Positions 34,575-43,826 of a stretch of 64,000 nucleotides of DNA are shown here, one piece after another (within the stretch, counting starts at the first letter, position 1; each line of letters starts with the position of its first letter). Both the position numbers and the translations under genes were made by a program. This DNA comes from Miltoncostaea oceani (GTDB taxonomy: Bacteria > Actinomycetota > Thermoleophilia > Miltoncostaeales > Miltoncostaeaceae), in NCBI RefSeq assembly GCF_018141545.1, contig NZ_CP064357.1:496001-560000 (forward strand). Reading direction: 5' to 3'. The notes beneath the pieces are model-generated. The model saw only the letters and a program-made list of their open reading frames with translations, was not told where the DNA came from and searched no databases.

Positions 34575-36030
34575 CGAGGTCGGTCACGTGGAGGACCCCG
34601 CCTCTGCGGTCGAGCATCCCGAGCCCGCAGAGGATCTCCGCGAGGGCCCATTGGCGCAGGGAGACGGGGGTCGCCCCCTCCTCCCCGTCCACCCAGAGCT
34701 TCTCGCCGACCTCGTGGAGCCGGCTCGGGATCCAGACGCGGCCGTTGGTGATCCGCATCTTCGAGTAGGCGACCCGCCGCGCCCTGTCCACGAGGGTGTG
34801 GCCGAGCTCGCGCGCGAGCTCTGACAGGGGAGCGTCGGCGTACCGGTCGAGCTCGTGACGGAACCAGACCGGACCGAGGTCGTGGCGCTCGGCCCCGATG
34901 AAGGCAGCGAGAGTGCGCCGCTCCAGGTCCTGGGTCCGGAACGCGCCGAGAGCGAGGTGGCGCAGATGCCGACGCGGCTCATCCTCCTCGGATCGCCGGA
35001 TATCCTCCTCGGCGGGCAGGAGCTCGCCGGCGGCGCCGAGCCGCGGAGGCAGCTCTGCGCGGAAGTCCCTGACGCCGCCGGGCCCGACTGCGCGCGCGAG
35101 TCGGTCCGCGAGGTCGTCCGCTGACATCGGCTCCTCCGCGAGGCGCGCAGCGAGCCACCGCCACAACTCACGCCACGCCGTCACCGAGTAGTTGCGGAGG
35201 ATCGCGCCCTGCCAGGCCGCTGCCACGACTCCCGCGGGTGTCGTGTCGTCGTCGATCGTGGGCCCGAAGCCATGGGCGCGCGTGAAGGCGCCCTCCGCAC
35301 TCGACTCACCGCCACCCGAGAGCGCGTCGAGGAGCATCCGTGTGGTGAGGTGGCGGTTGCGATCGTCAGCGGCCGTCGGTTCGTCGGCCGGCCGTGCACC
35401 GAACAGGGCCTGTCGCAGCCACACTCCGTCAGGCGCCTCGGCGGCCCGGCACAGGCAGAGGTGCGCGGCGGCCTTGATCTCCCCCACTCCCACGACGTCC
35501 TGATCTGCGAGGTCGAGCATGCCCTCGAGGCCGCTGCGCACGGCCGGCTCATCGGCGGCCTCACCCAAAGTCGGCGGTCGCCCCGGCGCGAGGAGGCCGA
35601 GTCTCAGCAGGACCCCTGTGTAGACGTTGCGGAAGCCGCCCATGCTCATCCCACTGCTGCCCAGGCGCGCGGCCCGGGCGACGTGGAGGGAGTCGGCGAC
35701 GATGAACCCGCCGACCCGCTCCTCACCGTGAGCGACCGTCAGCTCGCGCCGATGCGGCTGATGGAGGAAGTGGATCGCCGCGGCGACGACTTCAAGGCGC
35801 CGCAACAGGGCGAACGCCCCGTCAGCATCCAATCCACGGTCAGCCGCGGCGGCGGCGCCCAGCAGGTTGATCGAGTAGTAGCGGGCCTGGCGGGTGGTGG
35901 TGATGACGCCCGGGACCAGGTGATCGACCAGGCCGGACACCGGAGTCTCGACTCGCAGCGGGAACCGCCCGCGCGCGTCGGCCATCCCCTTCGAGGTCCA
36001 GACCGGGCCTTCGACACCGACGAGCGCCAC
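34543..36030 (-). CDS. Partner of the PLD-like protein, unknown
   Basis: The 495-residue protein starts at a GTG 7 nt after TAGCGT on the minus strand, so the two-gene operon is probably read from a leaderless mRNA. The N terminus has GLVDHLVPGVITTTRQARYYS (about 33-53), which resembles the start of DUF6361-like proteins (LFPG...T-x-x-RARYF). The rest is helical with Arg/Asp clusters. I am not sure of the family. The long overlap with the PLD gene suggests co-translation; defence against foreign DNA is an inference from this context. Confidence 0.55.
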   Translation of the reverse strand: MALVGVEGPVWTSKGMADARGRFPLRVETPVSGLVDHLVPGVITTTRQARYYSINLLGAAAAADRGLDADGAFALLRRLEVVAAAIHFLHQPHRRELTVAHGEERVGGFIVADSLHVARAARLGSSGMSMGGFRNVYTGVLLRLGLLAPGRPPTLGEAADEPAVRSGLEGMLDLADQDVVGVGEIKAAAHLCLCRAAEAPDGVWLRQALFGARPADEPTAADDRNRHLTTRMLLDALSGGGESSAEGAFTRAHGFGPTIDDDTTPAGVVAAAWQGAILRNYSVTAWRELWRWLAARLAEEPMSADDLADRLARAVGPGGVRDFRAELPPRLGAAGELLPAEEDIRRSEEDEPRRHLRHLALGAFRTQDLERRTLAAFIGAERHDLGPVWFRHELDRYADAPLSELARELGHTLVDRARRVAYSKMRITNGRVWIPSRLHEVGEKLWVDGEEGATPVSLRQWALAEILCGLGMLDRRGGVLHVTDLGEEMRGRLHA

Positions 36031-36284
36031 GCTCCGGACGCTACCAGCGGGGTCTCCGGCTGAGACAACCAGGGGGTCTCATCGGCCTGCCTGGGCCTCA
36101 ACGCACCTCGTGGCATCCACCACGGGAGAACTGCCCGTGCACCTGCCACAAGCCGTTGCCGGGAGTCAGCCCATGACGGCGCGGACAGGACCCGAACCCC
36201 GCCGTCCCGAGGCGACGCCCCTCCGCCAGGGCGCGCGGCCTCGATGCGCCCCCGGGTCCGCAATGGCCCGTAGAGTCCGGCCCC

Positions 36285-37292
36285 ATGACATCGCCTCGCA
36301 CGCGGAGTGGGCGCCGAGCCTCTCTCATGGTGCTCTGCCTCCTGCTCTCGTTGGGGCTTCTGGGATGCGGGGGAGATGACCCCGACTCCGCCGCCCCCGA
36401 GGAGATCTATTCAGCCCCTGTCTCGTCGCCGGCGACCGCCCCTGCCCCCGCCGCGCCGAGGGAGCTCTCGCGTACCGAGGTGGTCGAGGCGTTGATCTCG
36501 GTCGGCATCCCCGAGGACCGAATCAGCGACGTCGGGAGCCAGATCCAGATCGTGCCCGCCCAGGATGGTTCGGTTCTGGTCACAGGCTTCCAGTCGATCT
36601 TCTTCGATCCCCTCGTGATCAGCACCCTCGCCGGACCCGCAGGCGTCACGATCGGCCAGGAGGCGATCTCGACCTCCGGAGGCGAATGCTCGTACATCTC
36701 GCTACCGGCTCCCGAGCTCCTGGTGCTCGGTCTTCCGGGATCAGGGGGCTGCCCGAGCCTCTCCGACCCCGCCTGGGACCAGGCGCGCATGATCGCCAAC
36801 GCGCTCGCCACTGCAGCAACAGGAGGCGGTGCGCCTGCTCCCGGCGCCGGGGGTGGTGGGACGCCTTCCTCACCCGGAAGCGGAGCCCCGGCAGCCGGGG
36901 CCAGGACGGGAGGGACAACAGAGGATGCCATCGCGGCGACACGGGCTTTCATCAGCGACCCTCCCGATGACCTCACCGACGTCTGGGCCAGTCCAGGTCT
37001 CAGCTTCTCGGACGGCGCCTACGAGATCAGCGGGGCCGGCGTGTCGACGACCGACCCCTCGCACGCTTTCGTGTGCGCGCTCAGCACGGTGAAGGGTCCG
37101 GCCTTCGAGCCCAATGCCCCCGATGGCTTCTACACCCTCTTGCGCTTCAAGCTGAGGGCGGAGGCGAACGGCTGGGAGGTCGGGGCGATCGACGGCCCGA
37201 ACTACGTCTGGCCTGACGACGGTTCGATCTATGACGCTCCCGAGGATGTGGCGAACCCTGACCCGGCGCTCTGCCCGGGACGAGACCCCTAG
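36285..37292 (+). CDS. Lipoprotein, unknown
   Basis: TAGAGT lies 8 nt before the ATG. The 335-residue product has an RR-containing start (RTRSGRRASLMVLCLLLSLG) and a lipobox LLGC at about residue 26, then GGDD. A Pro/Ala linker and another Gly/Pro-rich linker (about 180-215) separate two beta-rich regions. No family is recognised. It is anchored on the outer face of the membrane. Confidence 0.7.
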   Translation: MTSPRTRSGRRASLMVLCLLLSLGLLGCGGDDPDSAAPEEIYSAPVSSPATAPAPAAPRELSRTEVVEALISVGIPEDRISDVGSQIQIVPAQDGSVLVTGFQSIFFDPLVISTLAGPAGVTIGQEAISTSGGECSYISLPAPELLVLGLPGSGGCPSLSDPAWDQARMIANALATAATGGGAPAPGAGGGGTPSSPGSGAPAAGARTGGTTEDAIAATRAFISDPPDDLTDVWASPGLSFSDGAYEISGAGVSTTDPSHAFVCALSTVKGPAFEPNAPDGFYTLLRFKLRAEANGWEVGAIDGPNYVWPDDGSIYDAPEDVANPDPALCPGRDP

Positions 37293-37354
37293 AGAGCAGG
37301 CGGGGCGAACGCAGGGCCACAACGCCGGCCGGGCGGGGGGGCGAGGAACCCCCG

Positions 37355-37395
37355 CCCGAGCGGGCGCCGGGGTCGATCCCCGGCGCCCGCTCGGG
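37355..37395. terminator. Perfect 18-bp hairpin between convergent genes
   Basis: Bases 37355-37372 pair perfectly with 37378-37395 around a TCGAT loop (arms begin CCCGAGCGGGC and end GCCCGCTCGGG). It lies between two convergent lipoprotein genes and should stop both. Confidence 0.85.
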
Positions 37396-37397
37396 AC

Positions 37398-38135
37398 TTA
37401 CGAGTCCAGGCCGGCGCGCGCGCGGTCGATCAGGTCGCTCGCCCGGTTCCACTCGCGCTGGAGGGCGGGGTCGATCGAGTCGATGTCGCACTCGAAGTCC
37501 TCGATGCAGTTGCCCCAACGTGTGGCGGCGCGGATGTAGCGGTTGAGCCCCTGCTCGACGAAGACCCCGACGTCCTGGGTGCAGCCGGGCTCGACGTCGT
37601 CGAAGTCGATCCGGTCGTAGACGACCCTCGCGTCGGCGACACGGTCACGGTAGTCGGCATAGGGGAGCCCGATGGAGAGGCGGCTCTGGACCTCCTCCAG
37701 GGAGGTGATGAGCTCTCCGAGCTCCTGCTCGCAGGCGGCTGTGTCGAATGAGGTACCGCCGCCGGTGAGGCCCGCAAGGAGGTCCCGGTTGACGTCGAGG
37801 ACCTCGCGCAGGGTCATGCCGGTCGCGTCGTTCTCGGCGTAGGAGTCCACTCCGACAGCGATCGTCGCCGCCTGGTCCGGATCCCCGCTGGTGTCTCCCA
37901 CGACCTCGAGGTACCGCTCGACGACAGCGACCTTATCGTCCTCACTCAGCGCCTCCCAGTCCGCGAGCTCACCCGTCGCGACGAGGTCGTTGATCGCGCC
38001 CGCGTCCAGACCAGGACTCTCAGCTGCGGCGGCCGGCGCCGCAGGAGAACCATCGGAGGTCTCATCCGAGCCCCCGCAGGCGGCGACGCCGAGTGTCGCG
38101 ATCAGGAGCGCCGCGATGACCAACCACTTCCTCAT
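37398..38135 (-). CDS. Lipoprotein, unknown
   Basis: ATG at 38135 has AGAGGAGAGGC directly upstream. The 245-residue product has a lipobox GVAAC (about 16-20) followed by GGSDETSDG. Two Cys residues near the end (DVEPGCTQD, NCIEDFECD) may pair. The mature part is helical and acidic. No family is recognised. Confidence 0.7.
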   Translation of the reverse strand: MRKWLVIAALLIATLGVAACGGSDETSDGSPAAPAAAAESPGLDAGAINDLVATGELADWEALSEDDKVAVVERYLEVVGDTSGDPDQAATIAVGVDSYAENDATGMTLREVLDVNRDLLAGLTGGGTSFDTAACEQELGELITSLEEVQSRLSIGLPYADYRDRVADARVVYDRIDFDDVEPGCTQDVGVFVEQGLNRYIRAATRWGNCIEDFECDIDSIDPALQREWNRASDLIDRARAGLDS

Positions 38136-38397
38136 GTGCCTCTCCTCTGATGCTCGGGCCTCGGGAGCCCAGGACTGTGGCAACACTCGCACATGGAGGT
38201 GCTCTCACTGCCCGGCGCGGGCGTCAGCCAACGCCCCGGGTTCAGCCGGCCTCGGACTCCTGGTCGCCCCGCCGCCGGGTCACGATGCAACGCCGTCGGC
38301 ACGGACGCGAGCCGCCGCGAATCTGCCTCCTCCAGTCGATGTCACCGGCCCGGTGTAGCGTGCTCCGGGCCGAACCCATCTCGTCCCTGGAGCAACT

Positions 38398-38847
38398 GTG
38401 CCCCGTCTGCGCGTTCACTCGATGGCCGTCCTCATCGCCTTGGTGGTCGTGGTCCTCGGCGCGCCGGCCGCAGCCTCAGCGGCCGCGCCGGTGGTGGACA
38501 GCTCCACCTATATCCGCGACGTGCAGGCCGGCGCGGCATCCCTGCAACGATTCGGGGCGATCCTTGAGAGCACCCAGGACCTCCCCGACCTTGTGGCGAA
38601 GTCGAACCGCGCGCGGGTGCTGCTCACCCAGTTCGACCGTCGCTTCTACGTGATGAGCCGCTACCGCGTCGTGTCTCCCATCCTGAACCGCCAGCGAGCG
38701 CGCCTCGCCCGCACCAGTCCGCCGGTGACCGCCATCCTCTCTCGCTTCCTGGACGCCGCGCTGATGGAGGATCTCGACGAGGTGACCCGGTTGGCGCCGA
38801 TCGCCATCGGGCGCATCAACGCCTTCCAGCGGGCCGCGGGCGGCTGA
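38398..38847 (+). CDS. Secreted helical protein, unknown
   Basis: GTG at 38398 gives 149 residues with a signal peptide (SMAVLIALVVVVLGAPAAASA). The mature region is a helical bundle (YIRDVQAGAASLQRFGAIL and further). TAGCGT at 38356 could be its -10 box. A hairpin follows the stop. Confidence 0.6.
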   Translation: MPRLRVHSMAVLIALVVVVLGAPAAASAAAPVVDSSTYIRDVQAGAASLQRFGAILESTQDLPDLVAKSNRARVLLTQFDRRFYVMSRYRVVSPILNRQRARLARTSPPVTAILSRFLDAALMEDLDEVTRLAPIAIGRINAFQRAAGG

Positions 38848-38869
38848 AGACGCGGTAGTGACCTCCTTA

Positions 38870-38896
38870 CGTCGCCTCGGCTAAGCCGGGGCGACG
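38870..38896. terminator. Hairpin between convergent genes
   Basis: CGTCGCCTCGGC pairs with GCCGGGGCGACG around TAA with one mismatch, between the secreted protein and the convergent zinc-ribbon membrane protein. Confidence 0.7.
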
Positions 38897-38900
38897 CCCG

Positions 38901-39677
38901 CTACCCGGTTGCCCCGCTCTGGCGACGGTCCTGCTCGTCGACGAGCGCGCCGAGACGAACGAGGTCAGCCTCTCTCCTCGCGATGCTCGCCTTGATCACC
39001 GGCACTCGTTCCTCCCGGTGGCGTCGAAAGTCCCTGAGCGCAGCCTCATACTTGGATGAATCCTCGGAGAACCTCTCGCTCTCCCGCCGGCGGGCTTCGC
39101 TGGCGGTCCCCACCGAGTTCCGGATCGCCCACGCGCCGGCAAGGAGGGTGAGCAGGCCTATCCAGGTCAACACGTGGGTGAGCAGCCACGCGACGACGCC
39201 GAGGAGGATCAGGCTCTGAAAGGCGGCGATTCGGATCGAACGTCGGTACGCGGTTGCGGCTTGGATGCTGAGCTGCTCGGAGGGAGAGACGAGCCCGCTG
39301 GGCGACTGACGTGAGAGTTCGACGAGTTCCCCCTCGAGCCGATCGAGGGCCGTCCTCGCCGCTTCCAGCTGGACGACGACCCCTCGGCAGTCCGTGCATC
39401 CATGGTCGGTGCCAACCCGGCCTGGCGCCCACGGGACCGCCCGACGGGGCTCGGTCCAGTAGCCCGACCGGGCCCAAGACCCGCCGGTCATCCCGATCGG
39501 CGTGGGATGGCAAGGCGCCGGACCGCCATGGAGGTACACCGGGATGGGCGGCTGGTAGACCGGGCCGGTGTCGATCCACCGCGAAGGCTCGGCGGGCCGG
39601 CCGCGGGTGTACTCGACGGCCGGGACGAAGCGGTCACAGCGAGCGCAGTGGATGAGCTGCGCTTCATGCCCGGCCAT
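38901..39677 (-). CDS. Membrane protein with CxxC motifs and coiled coil
   Basis: I chose ATG 39677 (MAGHEAQ), preceded by GGGAG; the open frame extends to 40067. The 258-residue product has a zinc-ribbon pair (HCARCDRF near residue 9 and CTDC near 88), a Pro-rich stretch between, a coiled coil (VVVQLEAARTALDRLEGEL), two membrane helices (FQSLILLGVVAWLLTHVL and WIGLLTLLAGAWAI) and a second coiled coil. No family is recognised. Confidence 0.6.
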   Translation of the reverse strand: MAGHEAQLIHCARCDRFVPAVEYTRGRPAEPSRWIDTGPVYQPPIPVYLHGGPAPCHPTPIGMTGGSWARSGYWTEPRRAVPWAPGRVGTDHGCTDCRGVVVQLEAARTALDRLEGELVELSRQSPSGLVSPSEQLSIQAATAYRRSIRIAAFQSLILLGVVAWLLTHVLTWIGLLTLLAGAWAIRNSVGTASEARRRESERFSEDSSKYEAALRDFRRHREERVPVIKASIARREADLVRLGALVDEQDRRQSGATG

Positions 39678-39909
39678 CAGACCGTCACTCCCTGGTTGAC
39701 CATCCCCCTGACGGCGTCCCGTGCTGGAAGGATCTGGAAGCTCGTCGAGCGGCCCGTTGTCGTCTCGAGAGGGATGCGGTCGCTCCAGGTGGAGTGCTTG
39801 ACCTGATGCAAAGGACGGTGGCCCGTCCCTGCCCTTTACACGCAACAGGCGTCCAGAATACGCTCCTCGCCCGAGGCGCGAAACGCGGCGGTTGGCATTG
39901 CAACCCGAG

Positions 39910-40752
39910 ATGGCACGGATCGATTCCGCAGGGCCTACCTTCGCCCTCGATGACGCTGAGGTACTCCTCGGACTGATCGAGAGAGAGCTCTTGGTCGAGC
40001 AGCACCTCGTCCGGGAGCACGCCCAGAAGCGCGACCAACTACGACGGCTACACAGGCTCGCCTCCAAAGAGGCGGCCCGGGCTTCGCGCGCCCTGCAGGA
40101 GGGGACCGAGCCTGCGCCAGCGGTCCGTGGCCCTCAACCCTTGGACGTCAAAAAGCCTCGGCGCCCGCATGGTTCGGTGCAGCGCGGCGTGCTGCTCGGC
40201 CTTCTGGAGAAGAAGACCTCAGCGACGGTTGAGGAGGTCGAGGCCCTCGCCGTCGCCCGCGGGATCATCAGTCCAGAAGCATCGGCACCTCGGGAGAACA
40301 CCCGCAACACTCTGAGGCGATTGGTGGCGAAGGGTTTGGTAGCCCACTCTGGGCGAGAGTACTCACTAACTTCGACGGGTCATGCGACCGCAACAGAAGC
40401 CGCTCATAAAGCGGCGGCGGGGCCTCTCACGTCTCAGCGACTTCACCTCGTACACGGCGGCAGAAAGACGAGCCTCGCACTCCCCGCTCGCCGTCCAGCA
40501 GTTCCAAGAGCCTGGTCGAGGTCCGATCCCGCCAGCACCCGAGCTCTTGCTCTCCCCGTCTCGTTCCGAAGTGTTGGCGCCGCTTACGTCGATCCTCATC
40601 GGTCCCAGGTGTTGCCTACGACCGCCGCCTTTACGCCTGTGACTGACAAGAGTGCGGGAGCACGCGCGCAAGACCTCCACGCCCGGACTGCAGGTGGCTT
40701 GACTCGCTGGCTCGCCGAGACACAGCAACTCGGGTCAGGACCCATGCGCTAG
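39910..40752 (+). CDS. Winged-helix DNA-binding protein, unknown
   Basis: The frame opens with TTG 39892 or ATG 39910; I use the ATG. The product has about 280 residues. A helical first part (DDAEVLLGLIERELLVEQ) is followed by a winged-helix segment at about 90-155 (GSVQRGVLLGLLEKKTSATV, then NTLRRLVAKGLVAHSGREYSL), which reads like a MarR/PadR-type HTH with wing. The last 110 residues are low-complexity and may not be folded. A possible -10 box TACCTT (39936-39941) lies inside the proposed coding start, so the true start may be later. Confidence 0.5.
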   Translation: MARIDSAGPTFALDDAEVLLGLIERELLVEQHLVREHAQKRDQLRRLHRLASKEAARASRALQEGTEPAPAVRGPQPLDVKKPRRPHGSVQRGVLLGLLEKKTSATVEEVEALAVARGIISPEASAPRENTRNTLRRLVAKGLVAHSGREYSLTSTGHATATEAAHKAAAGPLTSQRLHLVHGGRKTSLALPARRPAVPRAWSRSDPASTRALALPVSFRSVGAAYVDPHRSQVLPTTAAFTPVTDKSAGARAQDLHARTAGGLTRWLAETQQLGSGPMR

Positions 40753-41130
40753 CAGGAGTTGGACTTGCATGGCGACGTGCACGCAAGGGTCGCCGACTCG
40801 CCGGCGGCGGGCCGGCGTAGCCATCGGGTGGTGCCCGCGGTGCGTAGGCCCCGGCCACATTCTTGGGCCCCAGGTGCATGAACACCCAGGGCCCGGACGC
40901 CACAGGTCCCTTTGGGAGGTCCACGTGGCTGGCGTTACCCGAGCCACCTATGGCGCACTCCGACCGTGCCATCGGCCATTGGGGTCGGTCCAGAGGGAAC
41001 TGTGGCAAGTCGCCCTTCCAGCCGAACGCCGCGAACGAACCGGCGGGGCGGGCAGCTGGAGCTCACCGAATGGCGGGAGAATCCGCAACGGTCCGAAGGA
41101 AAATCACATATTCGTGCTATTCTCTCGACC
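40753..41130. other. Intergenic region
   Basis: No gene is supported. TATTCT (41118-41123) lies 7 nt before the ATG of the XRE gene and is a likely -10 box. Confidence 0.5.
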
Positions 41131-41454
41131 ATGAACGGTTCAGATCTCGTATTCGTCGCGCGCACGCGGGCGGGCCTCAGTCAGGCGGAGCTCGGACGTC
41201 GGGCGGGTATGGCACAGAACGCCGTGGCGAGGATCGAGAGTGCCCGGACGCATCCGAGCTTCGAGACCATCCGGGACCTGGTCCGCGCAGCCGGCTTCGA
41301 GCCGGAGATCGAGTTGCGCACCAGAGATGAGTCCTTGCGCTCAGACGCAGGCGAGCGCCTGCGGATGTCCACTCCGGAGCGGGTCAGCCGGGGGATCCGC
41401 GCCGCTCAGGTCGCCCGCCGACTCGTGGGGGTAGCAGCGAGGCAGGAGAGGTAA
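41131..41454 (+). CDS. XRE-family HTH regulator
   Basis: The 107-residue protein has an HTH of the XRE/Cro type at about 8-60 (ARTRAGLSQAELGRRAGMAQ, then VARIESARTHPSFETIRDLV). The C terminus (SDAGERLRMSTPERVSRGIR) probably contacts a partner. It is leaderless from TATTCT and its stop abuts the next ATG (TAAATG), so it is the first gene of a three-gene operon with two nucleotidyltransferase-like proteins, resembling a toxin-antitoxin layout. Confidence 0.88.
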   Translation: MNGSDLVFVARTRAGLSQAELGRRAGMAQNAVARIESARTHPSFETIRDLVRAAGFEPEIELRTRDESLRSDAGERLRMSTPERVSRGIRAAQVARRLVGVAARQER

Positions 41455-42003
41455 ATGGCTCGCGGCCGGAGGTCCGGATCGGAGCCGGCTTCTCCGGGTG
41501 CCCCGCTCGAACCGGAGCGGCTCCTGCAGGCTCTGCACAGAGGAGGGGTGAAGTTCGTCGTGATCGGCGGCTTCGCCGCACTCCTTCACGGCTTCGACCA
41601 ACCGACAGAGGACATCGACATCACTCCTCTGCGCGATCCTGAGAACCTCGTGCGCCTGGCAACAGTCCTGAAAGGCTTGGACGCAGTTGCCCAGGACGCC
41701 GCCGGCCGCGACAACCCGGACTGGCCCATCGACGACCAGCACCTGCGGCTCGCAGAGACGACCTTCCTTCGCACTCGCTTCGGACGACTCGACGTCGTCA
41801 TCAACCCGGCGGGGGCATCCGGGTATCACGATCTCGTCCAGGATGCGATCGCGCTTCAGCTGCCTGACGGACCGGTGATCCTCGTTGCGACGCTCGAGAG
41901 GATCATCTCTTCGAAGAAGGCAGCCGACCGCCCCAAGGATCATGCGGCGCTTCCCTCCCTCTTGGAGCTGCTCGCCCGCAAAGACCACGAAGGCACGAGA
42001 TGA
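41455..42003 (+). CDS. MNT-like nucleotidyltransferase
   Basis: The 182-residue protein has FVVIGGFAALLHG followed by PTEDIDITP (about 40-66), the G-G...D-x-D core of small nucleotidyltransferases (AbiEii/MNT type) that transfer AMP or a nucleotide to a target such as tRNA or a partner protein. A third Asp may be in RLDVVIN (about 116-122). It starts MARGRRSG, the RGR motif. It is translated right after the XRE protein and overlaps the next gene by 4 bp (ATGA). Confidence 0.8.
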   Translation: MARGRRSGSEPASPGAPLEPERLLQALHRGGVKFVVIGGFAALLHGFDQPTEDIDITPLRDPENLVRLATVLKGLDAVAQDAAGRDNPDWPIDDQHLRLAETTFLRTRFGRLDVVINPAGASGYHDLVQDAIALQLPDGPVILVATLERIISSKKAADRPKDHAALPSLLELLARKDHEGTR

Positions 42004-42461
42004 CCTCACCCGCAGGCGCGCCCTTCGACCCCCTCGGCCTCATCGCGCAGCTCAAGGACGCCGGCATCGAGTTCGTGGTCGTCGGCTCTTTCGCGGCGCT
42101 CATCCACGGGTCCCCCCTACCTCCAGTCGAGCTCGAGATCGCTGTCATGGACTCGCCCCGGAACCGCCGCCGGTTCGAGGCGCTGATGAGCGGCCTACCC
42201 GCGACGACCTCAGATGGCGTGCTCTGGTCCACGCCGATGGGTCCACTTCGCGCACTACCAGCCGAGCCAGGTTCGCCCTTGCATGGCGCGCGGCACTCCA
42301 CACCCCTGAAGATCGCCCCAGACCTCACAGTCAACGTGGCGAGCCTCCGCGCCCTCATGGTCTCAGCCACAGAGTCCCCGCGCCCCCAGGACCGCCTGCT
42401 CCGACCGGTGCTCAGTGATCTGCTCGAGCTAACACCCATGGATACAACCACGAAGACCTAG
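42000..42461 (+). CDS. Degenerate nucleotidyltransferase-like protein
   Basis: The 153-residue product repeats the fold start of its neighbour (FVVVGSFAALIHG), but the catalytic D-x-D is replaced by E-x-E (PPVELEIAV) and the second Gly of the GG motif is Ser. It is probably inactive and may bind or regulate the active copy. The two genes look like an old tandem duplication. Confidence 0.7.
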   Translation: MTSPAGAPFDPLGLIAQLKDAGIEFVVVGSFAALIHGSPLPPVELEIAVMDSPRNRRRFEALMSGLPATTSDGVLWSTPMGPLRALPAEPGSPLHGARHSTPLKIAPDLTVNVASLRALMVSATESPRPQDRLLRPVLSDLLELTPMDTTTKT

Positions 42462-42572
42462 CGACACACGGCCCCAGCTTCGAGGCTGTTAGAGCGGTCC
42501 CACACTTGTTGCGATGGAGAGACGGGATGCCTCGGTCGGAGACGATGGCAGTCCGCCGGAACGGGATGCGCC

Positions 42573-43630
42573 CTAGTTTGGCCAGCGCACGGACCCGGTG
42601 GTGTCGAAGCCCTGTGAGGGGGCGCGCTGCCGCGGCCGGAAGATGCCCCCGTCGGCAGGGCGACCCATCCGGAACTCCGTCGAAGGACCCGCCCAGTAGC
42701 GGCGTTCGTCCACGTTGACGTCATTCGCGACGTACTGCCGGATCGAGCCTGGGAACGCCTTGGTCGAGTAGCCGCGCCCGTATACGTCGGTGTAGAAGAC
42801 AGGCGGGCCGTCGTTGCGGACCACCCACCGCGGGTGCTGGATCCAGCGTCTGTCCCCCTTACAGCGAGACTCCGTCCCCGCCGGATCGCTAGGCCCGCAT
42901 ACGCTGGCATCGTTGAAGACCAGCCGTGAGGGATCGGCCGGGTCGATGACCGTCGTCGGTTGTCGACGCCGAACGAGATCCCGGCGGCCTGGAATCGACC
43001 ATCGCCCACTGACGCTTGGGTCGTCCACACCTCGTAGTCACTCGCGCACCCCGGGGCAAGCGTCGGCAGCACCCGGGCACTACTTTGCGGCACCTGTCCC
43101 TGACAGTCGAGAATCGCCTCGCCGAAGTCGGCCATCAGCTGAACACGGGCGAGCACCTTGCGGTCCCGAAGCCGAACCATCACGACCTCGAGACTGTGGT
43201 GACGCTGACTCGCACGCCTCGGGCCGGAGGTGCCTTGATGGACCGTCACCATCCAGGCCTTGCCGCGGCCGTCGTTGTTCACCACGAACACTTTGAAGCC
43301 TTCGTGGGGTTCCACGCGTCCCAGACGGTGCGCGACTCGGCTGAATCCCTGCCTGCGGACTTCTTGGCGACCCGCAAAGGAAGACCTGTCGCTCCCGTGC
43401 TCGTGTCCAACATGTTGGTTCGCGATCGATGCACTATGGCTGCGCCAGTCTCCTGGCCCAGTTCGGCCACTGGCTGCGATGGGACCGGCCGCTAGGGCGC
43501 CGGCGCTAGCAGCGGCGATAAGCATCGCAACGAGGACGGCTCGTGGCGGCCGCCGGACACGCCTCAGGTCTAGTCGGCTCGTACCCAGACGGTCTTGCCG
43601 AGCCAAGTTTGGACGTCGCAAGAACCTCAA
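42573..43630 (-). pseudogene. Frameshifted secreted protein gene
   Basis: The minus strand encodes a signal peptide (VLVAMLIAAASAGALAAGP) and a coherent protein up to about 42965 (QAAGISFGVDN), then continues in another frame from PTTVIDPADPSRLVFND to a stop at 42573 (GSVRWPN). A single indel near 42955-42970 would restore about 350 residues. Either the gene is inactive or the sequence has an error. No family is recognised. Confidence 0.6.
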
Positions 43631-43826
43631 GGTACACCCATCCGTTCTAGGCGGTGCATGCAGATGGTCCGGTACGAAATAATTAGCTAGATCGCGGGCT
43701 GGTTACGTAACCTATGCAGCTGACCTGAGTGGGCCGCCCGCTGCTCCGCGGGGGCCCAGCGCCTACCTCTCGACCCACGAGAGGGCTTCAAGGGGTGCAG
43801 TAAAGGCACCGCGCAAAGCGCATCAC

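Noticed and set aside
39931-39952. GGGCCTACC box before ATG 39950, like the boxes at 28961 and 30946
   Set aside because: The ATG is out of frame with the likely gene and opens only a very short ORF; it may still serve a downstream start, but I cannot show it.
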